A model generated the notes under the pieces. That model saw only the letters and a program-made list of their open reading frames with translations, did no database searches and was not told the DNA's origin. Shown here piece after piece: positions 29,002 through 37,124 of a stretch of DNA of 64,000 nucleotides. Source of the DNA: Crossiella equi (lineage in GTDB: Bacteria; Actinomycetota; Actinomycetes; Mycobacteriales; Pseudonocardiaceae); NCBI RefSeq assembly GCF_017876755.1, contig NZ_JAGIOO010000001.1, positions 3,023,786 to 3,087,785 of the forward strand, written 5' to 3'. The translations under genes were made by a program, and so were the position numbers. Numbering within the stretch: the stretch's first letter is position 1; every line of letters starts with the position of its first letter.

Positions 29002-29667
29002 TCAGCGCCTGCGCCGCCGCGAGCTCGAGGTCGTCTCCACCCGGATCGGCTCCGAGGTGCCGACCTTGTGCAGCAGCCGCAGCCCGCTCATCATCCGCTC
29101 GATGCACTCACCGACCTCCACGGCCGCACGCTTCGGGTCGGCGGCGTTGGCGATGAAGGTGGCGCTGCCGGTCAGCGCGCCGAACATCAACCGCGCCATG
29201 GGCTCGACCGGCGCGTTCTCGATCTCGCCCGCGTCGACCAGTGCCGTCACGGCGGCCCGCACCAGCCCGTAGCTGAACCGCTCCTCGGCCTCGCGCCACC
29301 GTTCCCAGCCCATGGCTACCGGCGCCTCGTGCAACACGATCCGCTGGTAGGAGGGCTCGAGGCACACCCGCAGGTAGGCCCGCAGCGCCTCCAGCGAGCT
29401 GTCCCAGGGGTTGCCGGGCCGCGCGACGATCTTCCCCAGCCGCGCCAGCATGTCGGTCTCCACCGCCTCGAAGGCGGCCTCGAACAACGCCTGCTTGCCC
29501 CCGAAGTGGTGGTAGAGCGCCCCCTTGGTGACCCGCGCCTTCGCCGCGATCTCATCCAGCGAGGTACCCGCGTACCCCTTCCTGGTGAACAGCTCCACGG
29601 CGCTGTCGACCAGAGCCTGCCTGGTGGTTTCTGAATATTCCATTCGCCGCGGCCGCGCTGTCGCCAT
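29002..29667 (-). CDS. TetR-family transcriptional regulator
   Basis: A 221-residue repressor. The HTH (GTSLDEIAAKARVTKGALYHHF, given as GTSLDEIAAKARV and TKGALYHHFGGKQALF) lies near 33-65. A ligand-binding helical domain follows, and the C-terminus is a run of arginines. The ATG at 29667 is chosen because it follows the divergent operator region; a second ATG at 29643 is possible. Two palindromes in the 119-base gap to the divergent gene suggest that it controls itself and that gene. Confidence 0.9.
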   Translation of the reverse strand: MATARPRRMEYSETTRQALVDSAVELFTRKGYAGTSLDEIAAKARVTKGALYHHFGGKQALFEAAFEAVETDMLARLGKIVARPGNPWDSSLEALRAYLRVCLEPSYQRIVLHEAPVAMGWERWREAEERFSYGLVRAAVTALVDAGEIENAPVEPMARLMFGALTGSATFIANAADPKRAAVEVGECIERMMSGLRLLHKVGTSEPIRVETTSSSRRRRR

Positions 29668-29682
29668 ACTCACAACACTATT

Positions 29683-29712
29683 ACATACCGAGAGTACGTA
29701 CCCGTGGTATGT
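29683..29712. promoter_or_regulatory. TetR-type operator between divergent genes
   Basis: A 30-base two-fold site: outer arms ACATACC and GGTATGT, with a central perfect GTACGTAC (29694-29701) on the same axis. A second palindrome, TACCGTCGGTA, is at 29730-29740. Both lie between the TetR start and the ribosome binding site of the divergent gene. Confidence 0.65.
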
Positions 29713-29786
29713 TCGCCATGTCGGATTCATACCGTCGGTACGCCGGAAACTCCGGGTACGCACGGTCCACGACAAGGAGGGGCGCC

Positions 29787-30275
29787 ATGAGCTGGAACGA
29801 CTTCTACCGACGGCGGGACGTCATCGACGCCGTGCTGCGCCAGGCGGAACGCGAAGCCGAGCCGAGGGTGCCGTTCGAGGAGATCCCGTTCGCCACCTCC
29901 GTCTTCGCCGACCGCGCCGAACTCCTGGCCGCCCTGCACTACCGCTGGATGCTGCACCTGACCAGCCACCTGGAACTGGCCCTGCACGACTCCACCGACC
30001 GCGTGGAAGCGGCCACCTCCGCCTGGCAGCGCCTGGCCGACGAACAGCCCGCCCTCCGCAAGCTCCTGGACGCGGGCGCGGACACGATCCCGGCGGCCCT
30101 GGCCAACGAACACCGCACCCTGGCCCTGTTCACGGGCCTGGCAGACGTCCGCGAGGATCCGACCGAGGTCGAACGAGTGGGCGCGGCCTTCCTGGCCCTG
30201 GCCCGCGACGGCGTCCGCCAAACCCGCTGCACCTCAGCCCGCGGCCTCTTCCGCCGCCTGGCCACGAGCGCCTGA
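29787..30275 (+). CDS. Hypothetical helical protein, 162 aa, divergent from TetR
   Basis: A 162-residue protein (ATG at 29787 after AAGGAGG). It begins SWNDFYRRRDVIDAVLRQA and is largely helical and acidic-basic mixed, without transmembrane or catalytic motifs I can name. I recall similar proteins beside TetR regulators in actinobacteria but no known function. Its promoter contains the TetR-type operators, so it is the likely regulated target. An intrinsic terminator follows at 30328-30363. Confidence 0.75.
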   Translation: MSWNDFYRRRDVIDAVLRQAEREAEPRVPFEEIPFATSVFADRAELLAALHYRWMLHLTSHLELALHDSTDRVEAATSAWQRLADEQPALRKLLDAGADTIPAALANEHRTLALFTGLADVREDPTEVERVGAAFLALARDGVRQTRCTSARGLFRRLATSA

Positions 30276-30327
30276 CCAGCAAGAACAAGCAGACAAGGCG
30301 GAAACCCCATCCGCCCCAGCAGTACCC

Positions 30328-30363
30328 ATCGGCGCCGGCCACCCACCCCGGCGCCGATTTCCT
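30328..30363 (+). terminator. Intrinsic terminator after the TetR-controlled gene
   Basis: Arms ATCGGCGCCGG and CCGGCGCCGAT with a nine-base loop are followed by TTTCC. It stands 52 bases after the stop codon at 30275. Apart from this and the heptamer array, the gap up to 30725 holds only the promoter region of the SDR gene. Confidence 0.8.
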
Positions 30364-30419
30364 TTCCCGCCCCGGCCCCGATTCACGTGGAACCAACCCA
30401 TGTGCTAGGCCACAATCCC

Positions 30420-30540
30420 CCGCCAGCCGCCAGCCGCCAGCCGCCAGCCGCCAGCCGCCAGCCGCCAGCCGCCAGCCGCCAGCCGCCAGCCGCCAGCCGC
30501 CAGCCGCCAGCCGCCAGCCGCCAGCCGCCAGCCGCCAGCC
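30420..30540. repeat. Perfect heptanucleotide tandem array, about 17 copies of CGCCAGC
   Basis: 121 bases of uninterrupted 7-bp repeat with no single-base variation, in the intergenic region before the SDR gene. Every frame reads through it as a 7-residue repeat, but no gene is supported there. The perfection suggests an actively changing copy number (slipped-strand array). Confidence 0.95.
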
Positions 30541-30725
30541 CTGACTTCGTCAATCACCCAGCTCGGTGGGATTGGCTCGATCGCCCGGCCTGCCGCCGCC
30601 CCTCGCCCGGGATCAACCGATGTGGCTTGGGTTGGCCCACGGGTGGAACTCCCGGGTGGGTGCGACGTTGGTCTGGGTGGCGAGGAGACTTGCCACGGCG
30701 GCGGGTGAGGACAGGAGTAACAGGC

Positions 30726-31661
30726 ATGCGGGACTGGACGGCGGAGGACATGCCCGACCAGAGCGGGCGCACGTTCGTGATCACGGGCGCCAGTTCGGGA
30801 CTGGGTTTGTACAGCGCCTACGCCCTCGCCGCGAAGGGCGCGACGCTGCTGCTCGCCTGCCGGTCGCCCGAGCGCGGTGCCCGCGCCGTCGACCAGGTTC
30901 GTACCACCGCCCCTCGGGCTCGGGTCGAGCTCGTGCGGCTCGACCTGTCGGACCTGGCGTCGGTGCGCGCCGCGGCCGCGGACATCCGCGAGCGCACCGA
31001 CGACCAGCTGCACGTGCTCATGAACAACGCGGGCGTGATGGGCCCGCCGCTCGGCCGCACCGCCGACGGTTTCGAGACCCAGATGGGCACCAACCACCTG
31101 GGCCACGCCGCGCTGACGTGGCTGCTGATGCCCGCGTTGCGGCAGACCGCGGGCGCCAGGGTCGTGACCGTCTCCAGCCTCGCGCACCGCCGCACCACGC
31201 TGCGCCTGGACGACCTCAACTACGAACGCCGCCGGTACAACGCCTTCGGCGCGTACAGCGAGTCGAAGCTGGCCAACCTCATGTTCGCCCAGGAACTGGA
31301 CCGGAGACTGTCCGCGGCGTCCCTGGACGTGCTCAGCCTGGCCGCGCACCCTGGCCTGACCGACACCGAGCTCGGGCCCAGTGGCGGGCGCGCCCGCCGG
31401 AACAAGGTGCTGGAGGTCGGCATCACCCTGTTCAACAAGGCCTTCACCATGCGCACCGAACGAGGCGTGCTGCCCCAGCTCTACGCCGCGACCGCGCCCG
31501 GGGTGCGAGGTGGCCAGTACTACGGTCCGGCCAGCATGGGCGAGACCCGGGGCGGGCCCGCCCTGGCCGCCTGCTCGCCGCAGTCCCAGGACACCTCGGT
31601 GGCCGCCGAGCTGTACGCGCTGTCCGGCGAGCTCACCGGTATCCATCCTGACCCATCGTGA
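30726..31661 (+). CDS. Short-chain dehydrogenase/reductase (retinol/protochlorophyllide reductase-like)
   Basis: A 311-residue SDR. The cofactor loop TGASSGLG is at 20-27, the NNAG motif is present (MNNAGVMGPP), and the catalytic Tyr177 and Lys181 lie in AYSESKLANL. The length and the MGTNHLGHAALTWLL segment resemble the RDH/POR-like group used widely for NADP-dependent reductions. ATG at 30726 follows AGGAGT. The gene lies about 185 bases downstream of the heptamer array, so array length could affect its promoter. Substrate unknown. Confidence 0.88.
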   Translation: MRDWTAEDMPDQSGRTFVITGASSGLGLYSAYALAAKGATLLLACRSPERGARAVDQVRTTAPRARVELVRLDLSDLASVRAAAADIRERTDDQLHVLMNNAGVMGPPLGRTADGFETQMGTNHLGHAALTWLLMPALRQTAGARVVTVSSLAHRRTTLRLDDLNYERRRYNAFGAYSESKLANLMFAQELDRRLSAASLDVLSLAAHPGLTDTELGPSGGRARRNKVLEVGITLFNKAFTMRTERGVLPQLYAATAPGVRGGQYYGPASMGETRGGPALAACSPQSQDTSVAAELYALSGELTGIHPDPS

Positions 31662-31678
31662 GGGCCGGAGACGCCGAA

Positions 31679-31703
31679 AAGGTAGGTCAGTCTGACCTAC
31701 CTT
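31679..31703. terminator. 25-bp perfect palindrome after the SDR gene
   Basis: AAGGTAGGTCAG, a central T, and its exact complement. It sits 17 bases after the stop codon with AAAA before and TT after, so it fits a terminator usable in both directions. Its symmetry also resembles a repressor operator. Confidence 0.6.
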
Positions 31704-31983
31704 CCTGGCGTCCGCCCCCCGGAACGTGTGCCAATCTGAACGTGTGATCGGCCACCCTCCGGCCGGCAGGCGGATGGCCCGGTCACACGGACAGCTCCGG
31801 AGCCGTTCCGTTCCACACGCCATCTACCAGCTCTGATGGCGCTCCGACCGCTGGCCGTCGCACACCGCGCACCCGGTGGGCGACGGCTGGTGACCACAAC
31901 CACCCGTCCATCCGCATTCGGTTTACTCAACAGCTGAACCACTGGCTCGGAAACACCCCGGGCGGCGACGTAGGCTGAGGGGT
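31704..31983. promoter_or_regulatory. lipA upstream region without a gene
   Basis: This 280-base stretch shows no frame I would support. TAGGCT near 31970 lies seven bases before GAGGGGT and the lipA ATG, and could be the -10 box of a near-leaderless promoter. No other structure is evident. Confidence 0.4.
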
Positions 31984-32985
31984 ATGACCGTGGTGCCCGA
32001 GGGCCGCAAGCTTCTGCGGCTGGAGGTTCGTAACAGCCAGACTCCCATCGAGAAGAAGCCCTCGTGGATCAAGACCCGGGCGAAGATGGGACCCGAGTAC
32101 CGCGAGCTGAAGGGCCTCGTCAAACGCGAGGGCCTGCACACGGTCTGCGAGGAAGCGGGCTGTCCCAACATCTACGAGTGCTGGGAAGACCGCGAGGCCA
32201 CGTTCCTCATCGGCGGTGACCAGTGCACCCGCCGCTGCGACTTCTGCCAGATCGACACGGGCAAGCCCGCCGACTTCGACGCCGAGGAGCCGCGCCGGGT
32301 CGCCGAGTCGGTCCAGGCGATGGGCCTGCGCTACTCCACCGTCACCGGCGTCGCGCGCGATGACCTGCCCGACGGCGGGGCGTGGCTGTACGCCGAGACC
32401 GTGCGCCAGATCCACGCGATGAACCCGGGCACCGGTGTCGAGCTGCTCATCCCCGACTTCAACGCCGACCCGGAGCAGCTGGCCGAGGTCTTCGGCTCGC
32501 GCCCGGAGGTGCTCGCGCACAACCTGGAGACGGTGCCGCGGATCTTCAAGCGGATCCGGCCCGCCTTCCGGTACGAGCGCTCGCTGCAGGTGATCACCGA
32601 GGCGCGTGAGTTCGGCCTGGTCACCAAGAGCAACCTGATCCTGGGCATGGGCGAGACCCCGGAAGAGGTCACCGAGGCGCTGCAGGACCTGCACGACGCG
32701 GGCTGCGACATCATCACGATCACCCAGTACCTGCGGCCGAGCCTGCGCCACCACCCGGTGGAGCGCTGGGTCAAGCCGGAGGAGTTCGTGGCGCACAAGG
32801 AGACCGCCGAGAAGATCGGCTTCGCCGGTGTCATGGCCGGTCCGCTGGTGCGCTCCTCCTACCGCGCGGGTCGTCTGTACGCGCAGGCCAAGCAGTTCCG
32901 CGGTGAGCAGGTGCCCGCGCACCTCAACCACCTCGCCGAGGCCGGGCCGGGCGCGCAGGAGATCACCGCGCTGCTGTCCCGCTGA
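31984..32985 (+). CDS. lipA: Lipoyl synthase (radical SAM)
   Basis: Inserts two sulfurs into octanoyl-lipoyl domains. The radical SAM cluster ligands are Cys81, Cys85 and Cys88 (CTRRCDFC), and the auxiliary cluster ligands are Cys55, Cys60 and Cys66 ([12 protein letters not shown]). The C-terminal serine ligand is also present (ALLSR). At 333 residues it is the usual actinobacterial length. ATG at 31984. It acts on octanoylated E2 and H proteins made by LipB. It is followed by DUF4191, as in mycobacteria (Rv2218-Rv2219). Confidence 0.96.
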   Translation: MTVVPEGRKLLRLEVRNSQTPIEKKPSWIKTRAKMGPEYRELKGLVKREGLHTVCEEAGCPNIYECWEDREATFLIGGDQCTRRCDFCQIDTGKPADFDAEEPRRVAESVQAMGLRYSTVTGVARDDLPDGGAWLYAETVRQIHAMNPGTGVELLIPDFNADPEQLAEVFGSRPEVLAHNLETVPRIFKRIRPAFRYERSLQVITEAREFGLVTKSNLILGMGETPEEVTEALQDLHDAGCDIITITQYLRPSLRHHPVERWVKPEEFVAHKETAEKIGFAGVMAGPLVRSSYRAGRLYAQAKQFRGEQVPAHLNHLAEAGPGAQEITALLSR

Positions 32986-33044
32986 GCGATGGGGGTTCAC
33001 CCGCCCGAATAGGTGAGCCGGGGCCAGGTCCGTATCCTGTGGTC

Positions 33045-33788
33045 ATGGCCCCGAAGCCCCCCAAGCAGGACAAGGCGGCTGCCAAGGAAGCAGCGCGCGA
33101 ACGACGTGCCGCGTCCAAGGCACGCCGCAAGCAGATCTTCGAAGCGTTCAAGATGCAGCGCCGCGAGGACAAGTGGCTGATCCCACTGATGGTCCTGGCG
33201 GTGCTGGGTGGCACGGGCGTGGTCTTCGGCATCGGCTGGCTCGTCGGCTACCCGTGGGTGCTGCTGCCGCTGGGCATCGCGGTCGGCGCCCTGCTCGCGG
33301 TGAGCATCTTCGGCCGCCGGGTGCAGCGCAACGTCTACTCCAAGGCCGACGGCCAGCCCGGTGCGGCGGCGTGGGCGCTGGACAACCTGCGCGGCAAGTG
33401 GCGCGTCACCCAGGCGGTCGCGGGCACCACGCACCTGGACGCCGTGCACCGCGTGCTCGGCAGGCCGGGCGTGGTGCTGGTGGCAGAGGGTGCGCCGCAC
33501 CGCGTGAAGCCCCTGCTGGCGCAGGAGAAGAAGCGCATCGGCCGCCTCATCGGCGACACCCCGATCTACGACATCATCATCGGCAACGACGAGGACGCCA
33601 AGCAGGTGCCGCTGCGGCGCCTGCAGACGCACCTGTCGAAGCTGCCGCGCAACATCACCGTGGCGCAGATGGACGTCATCGAGAAGCGCCTCAGCGCGCT
33701 GGCCAGCCGTGGCGCCGCGCTGCCCAAGGGCCCCATGCCGCAGGGCGCCAAGATGCGCAACGTGCAGCGCACCATCCGCCGCCGCTGA
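33045..33788 (+). CDS. DUF4191 membrane protein
   Basis: A 247-residue protein with a highly basic N-terminus (KQDKAAAKEAARERRAASKA), two adjacent membrane helices near 47-85 (LIPLMVLAVLGGTGVVFGIG and VLLPLGIAVGALLAV), and a cytoplasmic domain (WRVTQAVAGTTHLDAVHR). This is DUF4191, always found after lipA in actinobacteria (Rv2219). The function is unknown; the position hints at lipoate or membrane lipid metabolism. ATG at 33045 is preferred; another lies two codons upstream. Confidence 0.88.
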   Translation: MAPKPPKQDKAAAKEAARERRAASKARRKQIFEAFKMQRREDKWLIPLMVLAVLGGTGVVFGIGWLVGYPWVLLPLGIAVGALLAVSIFGRRVQRNVYSKADGQPGAAAWALDNLRGKWRVTQAVAGTTHLDAVHRVLGRPGVVLVAEGAPHRVKPLLAQEKKRIGRLIGDTPIYDIIIGNDEDAKQVPLRRLQTHLSKLPRNITVAQMDVIEKRLSALASRGAALPKGPMPQGAKMRNVQRTIRRR

Positions 33789-33827
33789 CCGCGACCTGCC
33801 CCGGGGCCGTACGACCCAGGAACGCCA

Positions 33828-33861
33828 ACTGCCCGCCCGGAGAGCTCTCCGGGCGGGCAGT
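33828..33861 (+). terminator. Perfect hairpin terminator after DUF4191
   Basis: Seventeen-base arms (ACTGCCCGCCCGGAGAG and its exact complement) with no spacer, 39 bases after the DUF4191 stop. It precedes the GCCGGGA array, so most lipA-DUF4191 transcripts should end before the array. Confidence 0.8.
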
Positions 33862-33920
33862 GTCATGTTCCGGGCATGCCGTGCCCGGAGCCGCCAGCGC
33901 ACGTGTGGTGCCGACGTCGG

Positions 33921-34011
33921 GCCGGGAGCCGGGAGCCGGGAGCCGGGAGCCGGGAGCCGGGAGCCGGGAGCCGGGAGCCGGGAGCCGGGAGCCGGGAGCC
34001 GGGAGCCGGGA
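33921..34011. repeat. Perfect heptanucleotide tandem array, 13 copies of GCCGGGA
   Basis: 91 bases with no interruption, between the convergent DUF4191 and RDD genes, ending 17 bases before the RDD stop codon. The plus strand carries GGG every seven bases with four-base loops, the canonical pattern for intramolecular G-quadruplexes. Confidence 0.95.
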
Positions 34012-34028
34012 CGGAGGCTAGCCGCTGC

Positions 34029-34481
34029 TCAGCGGACCCGGAGCACCACGGTGCGGGCGGCGTGGTCGTGCAGGCCCCGGCCGTCCACGTCGGCCACCAG
34101 CGGCGGGATGACCAGGCACAACAGCAGGGTGCGAATGACCGAGTGGCCGAAGCCGATCTTGTCCCCGGCCAGGTAGGTGGGGCGGATGCCCGCCGCCATG
34201 TGGCCCGGCGTGCGGCCGAAGACCGCCAGCGTGACCACGGTCAGCAGGGCGAAGAGCGCCATGGCCGACAGGGGTGGGTTGGTGGTGAGGAAGTTGGCGA
34301 CCGCGGCGCAGGGCACCCAGTCGATCAAGAGGGCGATAAGCTTGCGCCCGAAACCGGACACCGAGCCCACACCGGACTCGGGGAGGCCCAGTCGCTCCCC
34401 TCGGTAGCCGGGCTGCTCGGTCCCGTCATCCTGACGCGCCGAGCCTGGTCCTGACAGCCACGAACCGGTCCACCTGCTCAC
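34029..34481 (-). CDS. RDD-domain membrane protein
   Basis: A 150-residue protein starting VSRWTGSWLSGPGSA (GTG at 34481), the N-terminus of the Rv2219A group. GYRGERLGLPESGVGSVSGF leads into the RDD domain (RKLIALLIDWV with its Asp), then hydrophobic helices and VFGRTPGHMAAGI. The Arg-Asp-Asp pattern is only partly conserved. It is divergent from glnA and shares its promoter gap. Function unknown; RDD proteins are suspected transporters or ion antiporters. The 3' end abuts the GCCGGGA array. Confidence 0.86.
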   Translation of the reverse strand: MSRWTGSWLSGPGSARQDDGTEQPGYRGERLGLPESGVGSVSGFGRKLIALLIDWVPCAAVANFLTTNPPLSAMALFALLTVVTLAVFGRTPGHMAAGIRPTYLAGDKIGFGHSVIRTLLLCLVIPPLVADVDGRGLHDHAARTVVLRVR

Positions 34482-34552
34482 GGTGTCAAGAGTAGGACGG
34501 GCGGGTGTGGTTGCCCCGACCAGGTGGCTGCGTTCCCCGAACCGGGTCGTCG

Positions 34553-34590
34553 TTAACACCGGTGAAACACTCAAGTGATGACCGAGCAAC
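34553..34590 (+). promoter_or_regulatory. GlnR-type double operator upstream of glnA
   Basis: TTAAC-n6-GAAAC (34553-34568) matches the actinobacterial GlnR box (gTnAC-n6-GaAAC) at all key positions but the first. A weaker copy, GTGAT-n6-GCAAC, starts exactly 22 bases later (34575-34590). The 22-bp spacing is the one described for paired GlnR sites. It lies about 110-147 bases before the glnA start. Confidence 0.7.
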
Positions 34591-34699
34591 ACCATGGTCA
34601 TACCGTCTGCTCTCAACAGGGGCGGCTTTAGCGCCGTGCTTCCTGGCGGCGTGTACTCGCGCCGGCCCTGCCGGCACAACGACGAAGGAGCCAACGAGG

Positions 34700-36124
34700 G
34701 TGTTCAAAAATCCCGACGAGGTGCTGAAGTTCATTGCCGACAACGGCGTGAAGTTCGTTGACGTGCGGTTCTGCGACCTCCCCGGCATCATGCAGCACTT
34801 CACGATCCCGGCGGCGGCCTTCGAACTCGAGACGTTCCAGGAGGGCCTGGCGTTCGACGGGTCCTCGGTGCGCGGGTTCCAGTCGATCCACGAGTCCGAC
34901 ATGCTGCTGCTGCCCGACGTGGCCACCGCGCGCATCGACCCGTTCCGGATCGAGAAGACCCTCATCATCAACTTCTTCGTGCACGACCCGCTGACGCTGG
35001 AGCCTTACAGCCGCGACCCGCGCAACATCGCGCGCAAGGCCGAGCAGTACATCACCGAGTCCGGCATCGCGGACACCTGCTTCTTCGGCCCCGAGGCCGA
35101 GTTCTACCTCTTCGACTCGGTGCGCTTCGACAGCGCCGAGCACGCCTCCTTCCACGAGATCGACTCCGTCGCGGGCTGGTGGAACACCGGCACCGACGAG
35201 GAGGGCGGCAACAAGGGCTACAAGGTCAAGTTCAAGGGCGGCTACTTCCCGGTCTCCCCGACCGACCACTTCGCCGACCTGCGCGACAAGATCACGCTGA
35301 ACCTGATCGACTCCGGCTTCACCGTCGAGCGCGCCCACCACGAGGTCGGCACCGGCGGTCAGACCGAGATCAACTACAAGTTCAACACGCTGCTGCACGC
35401 CGCGGACGACCTGCAGCTGTTCAAGTACATCGTCAAGAACACCGCGTGGGCCAACGGCAAGACCGCGACGTTCATGCCGAAGCCGCTCTACGGCGACAAC
35501 GGCTCGGGCATGCACGCCCACCAGTCGCTCTGGAAGGACGGCGCGCCGCTCTTCCACGACGAGTCCGGCTACGGCGGCCTGTCCGACACCGCCCGCCACT
35601 ACATCGGCGGCCTGCTGCACCACGCGCCGAGCCTGCTGGCCTTCACCAACCCGACGGTGAACTCCTACCACCGCCTGGTGCCGGGTTACGAGGCGCCGGT
35701 CAACCTGGTGTACAGCTCGCGCAACCGCTCGGCATGCATCCGCATCCCGATCACGGGCAACAACCCGAAGGCCAAGCGCGTCGAGTTCCGCTGCCCGGAC
35801 AGCTCGGGCAACCCGTACCTGGCCTTCTCCGCCATGCTGATGGCCGGCCTGGACGGCATCAAGAACAAGATCGAGCCCCCGGCCCCGATCGACAAGGACC
35901 TCTACGAGCTCCCGCCCGAGGAGGCCAAGAACGTCCCGCAGGTCCCGGGCTCCCTGGGCGAGGTGCTGGACAACCTGGAGCGCGACCACGACTTCCTCCT
36001 CGAGGGCGGCGTGTTCACCCCGGACGTCATCGACACCTGGATCTCCTACAAGCGCGAGAACGAGATCGACCCGATCCGTCTGCGCCCGCACCCGTACGAG
36101 TTCGCGCTTTACTACGACGTGTGA
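34700..36124 (+). CDS. glnA: Glutamine synthetase type I (GSI-beta)
   Basis: Makes glutamine from glutamate, ammonia and ATP; a dodecamer. The 474-residue protein has the catalytic loops [41 protein letters not shown] and the ATP-site NRSACIRIP. Tyr402 in [10 protein letters not shown] is the adenylylation site, consistent with the glnE gene in the window. GTG at 34700 follows AAGGAG at modest distance. Its final codons and stop (36112-36126) are the left copy of a 15-bp direct repeat that bounds the island. The protein itself is complete. Confidence 0.96.
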   Translation: MFKNPDEVLKFIADNGVKFVDVRFCDLPGIMQHFTIPAAAFELETFQEGLAFDGSSVRGFQSIHESDMLLLPDVATARIDPFRIEKTLIINFFVHDPLTLEPYSRDPRNIARKAEQYITESGIADTCFFGPEAEFYLFDSVRFDSAEHASFHEIDSVAGWWNTGTDEEGGNKGYKVKFKGGYFPVSPTDHFADLRDKITLNLIDSGFTVERAHHEVGTGGQTEINYKFNTLLHAADDLQLFKYIVKNTAWANGKTATFMPKPLYGDNGSGMHAHQSLWKDGAPLFHDESGYGGLSDTARHYIGGLLHHAPSLLAFTNPTVNSYHRLVPGYEAPVNLVYSSRNRSACIRIPITGNNPKAKRVEFRCPDSSGNPYLAFSAMLMAGLDGIKNKIEPPAPIDKDLYELPPEEAKNVPQVPGSLGEVLDNLERDHDFLLEGGVFTPDVIDTWISYKRENEIDPIRLRPHPYEFALYYDV

Positions 36125-36126
36125 TC
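36112..36126 (+). repeat. Left island repeat (candidate attL)
   Basis: CTACGACGTGTGATC, overlapping the last codons and TGA stop of glnA. It is identical to 46843-46857. Confidence 0.75.
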
Positions 36127-36196
36127 CCGGGAAGCCCTAGAATGGCCTGACCAGCGGATACGCCGTTCAAGTCGCTCTCCCAGGCCGCCTGAGAAC

Positions 36197-36241
36197 CACG
36201 ATCATGGCCCGCCAGCATTGTGCTGGCGGGCCATGATCGTG
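36197..36241. terminator. 21-bp perfect hairpin after glnA
   Basis: Two exact 21-base arms with a TTG loop, 72 bases after the glnA stop and inside the island. It probably now terminates glnA transcription and may shield the island operon. No T-run follows the hairpin. Confidence 0.75.
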
Positions 36242-36824
36242 TTAGGCCGAAAACGATCAACACGAACCATACTCGACCTGGCCTGCGAAAACGTCTCGTT
36301 CTCGCAGGCCAGCCAGTACCCACAATCTGTTACACAAAGTAACCGAGACTCGTCGACGAAGTACCGCCCAGGCCGTTCACGTATGAGAGACCAGCAGGAA
36401 CCCAACTGGTTGTCTTCAGGATCCTTCGTCGCCACAACGTGGTTGTGTGCACAACGGACCAAGAGCCGGTGTGGTGGTCACCGACCCGTCCCGAAGCTCG
36501 CGACGATCTGCCCATACCGAGGCACACCGACCAACTGGCTGGACATGTCAGAGCCAGCAGCTAACTTGACCTGCGTCATCACAAGGCCAGAAGTTGGAGA
36601 TGCACGCGAAGTAGACTCCTCCGATCGCCCGCAGGTATGCCGTGTACGTCACCACGGGCGCCCAGGAGGCCACGTACTCATACCTCGTTTCGCCTCGTTG
36701 CCAGCGTTGGTCAGTCGGAGCGCCTGCCCTGTGCCGGAGGGGCCAGCTGGGCGATGGGTGCTGTCGCACCCATAATGGAAGATGTTCTTGACGCTCAACA
36801 AACGATGCTGGGGGTGATGGCCAG
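36242..36824. other. Island left arm, noncoding or decayed
   Basis: About 580 bases of distinctly lower GC without a convincing gene; several frames of 60-180 codons exist but have no sensible codon bias. A second hairpin is at 36278-36312, with 16-base arms (one mismatch) around TCT. CATAAT at 36772-36777 could be the -10 box of the operon that follows, with no strong -35. Possibly the residue of lost mobility genes. Confidence 0.5.
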
Positions 36825-37124
36825 GTGACGGACGAACTCAGGCCGGCGGATACGACGTTGCCCCGCACGGAACAGCAAGCGGCCATGTGTGGCTGCCACT
36901 TGCCGCCTGAAGTTCGGCCGAGGCCGTCGACGGTGGGCGGCTGGTTCCCCTTCATGTTCGAGGCAAGCGGCTCGAAAATCCGCTACATGACCGGTCGAAA
37001 CAAGCGGCCGCAGGCCCGACCCCCCTTCAACGTCCCGAAGTTCAACGCCAGCGAGGCTACCGACAAGCGGATGCATAGAGGCGGAGCGTCACTTGATTTT
37101 AGGCCGAAGGATGGTGGCGTCTGA
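36825..37124 (+). CDS. Unknown small protein, 99 aa, first gene of the R-M operon
   Basis: A GTG-started frame whose TGA directly abuts the GTG of the helicase gene (37122-37127), so it is almost certainly in that operon if real. The product is basic at the C-terminus, contains a CGCH motif (MCGCHLPPEV, two Cys and a His) and FPFMFEASGSKIRYMTG, and has no transmembrane segment. I do not recognise a family. The start is unsure: no good ribosome binding site is seen apart from CCAGG. Confidence 0.5.
   Translation: MTDELRPADTTLPRTEQQAAMCGCHLPPEVRPRPSTVGGWFPFMFEASGSKIRYMTGRNKRPQARPPFNVPKFNASEATDKRMHRGGASLDFRPKDGGV

Noticed and set aside
30387-30725. Reading the heptamer array as part of the SDR protein (AASRQPP repeats)
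   Set aside because: The SDR fold starts after 30726 with its own ribosome binding site; the repeat is readable in all frames simply because 7 bases x 3 contains no stop.
31697-31942. 81-codon minus-strand frame upstream of lipA
   Set aside because: Arg/Ser/Gly-rich, no ribosome binding site, no familiar motif; treated as noncoding.
30420-34011. CRISPR array
   Set aside because: Both arrays are direct heptamers without spacers, and no cas genes are present.
36218-36775. 185-codon plus-strand frame in the island left arm
   Set aside because: Codon bias is random, there is no ribosome binding site, and it starts inside the terminator hairpin.
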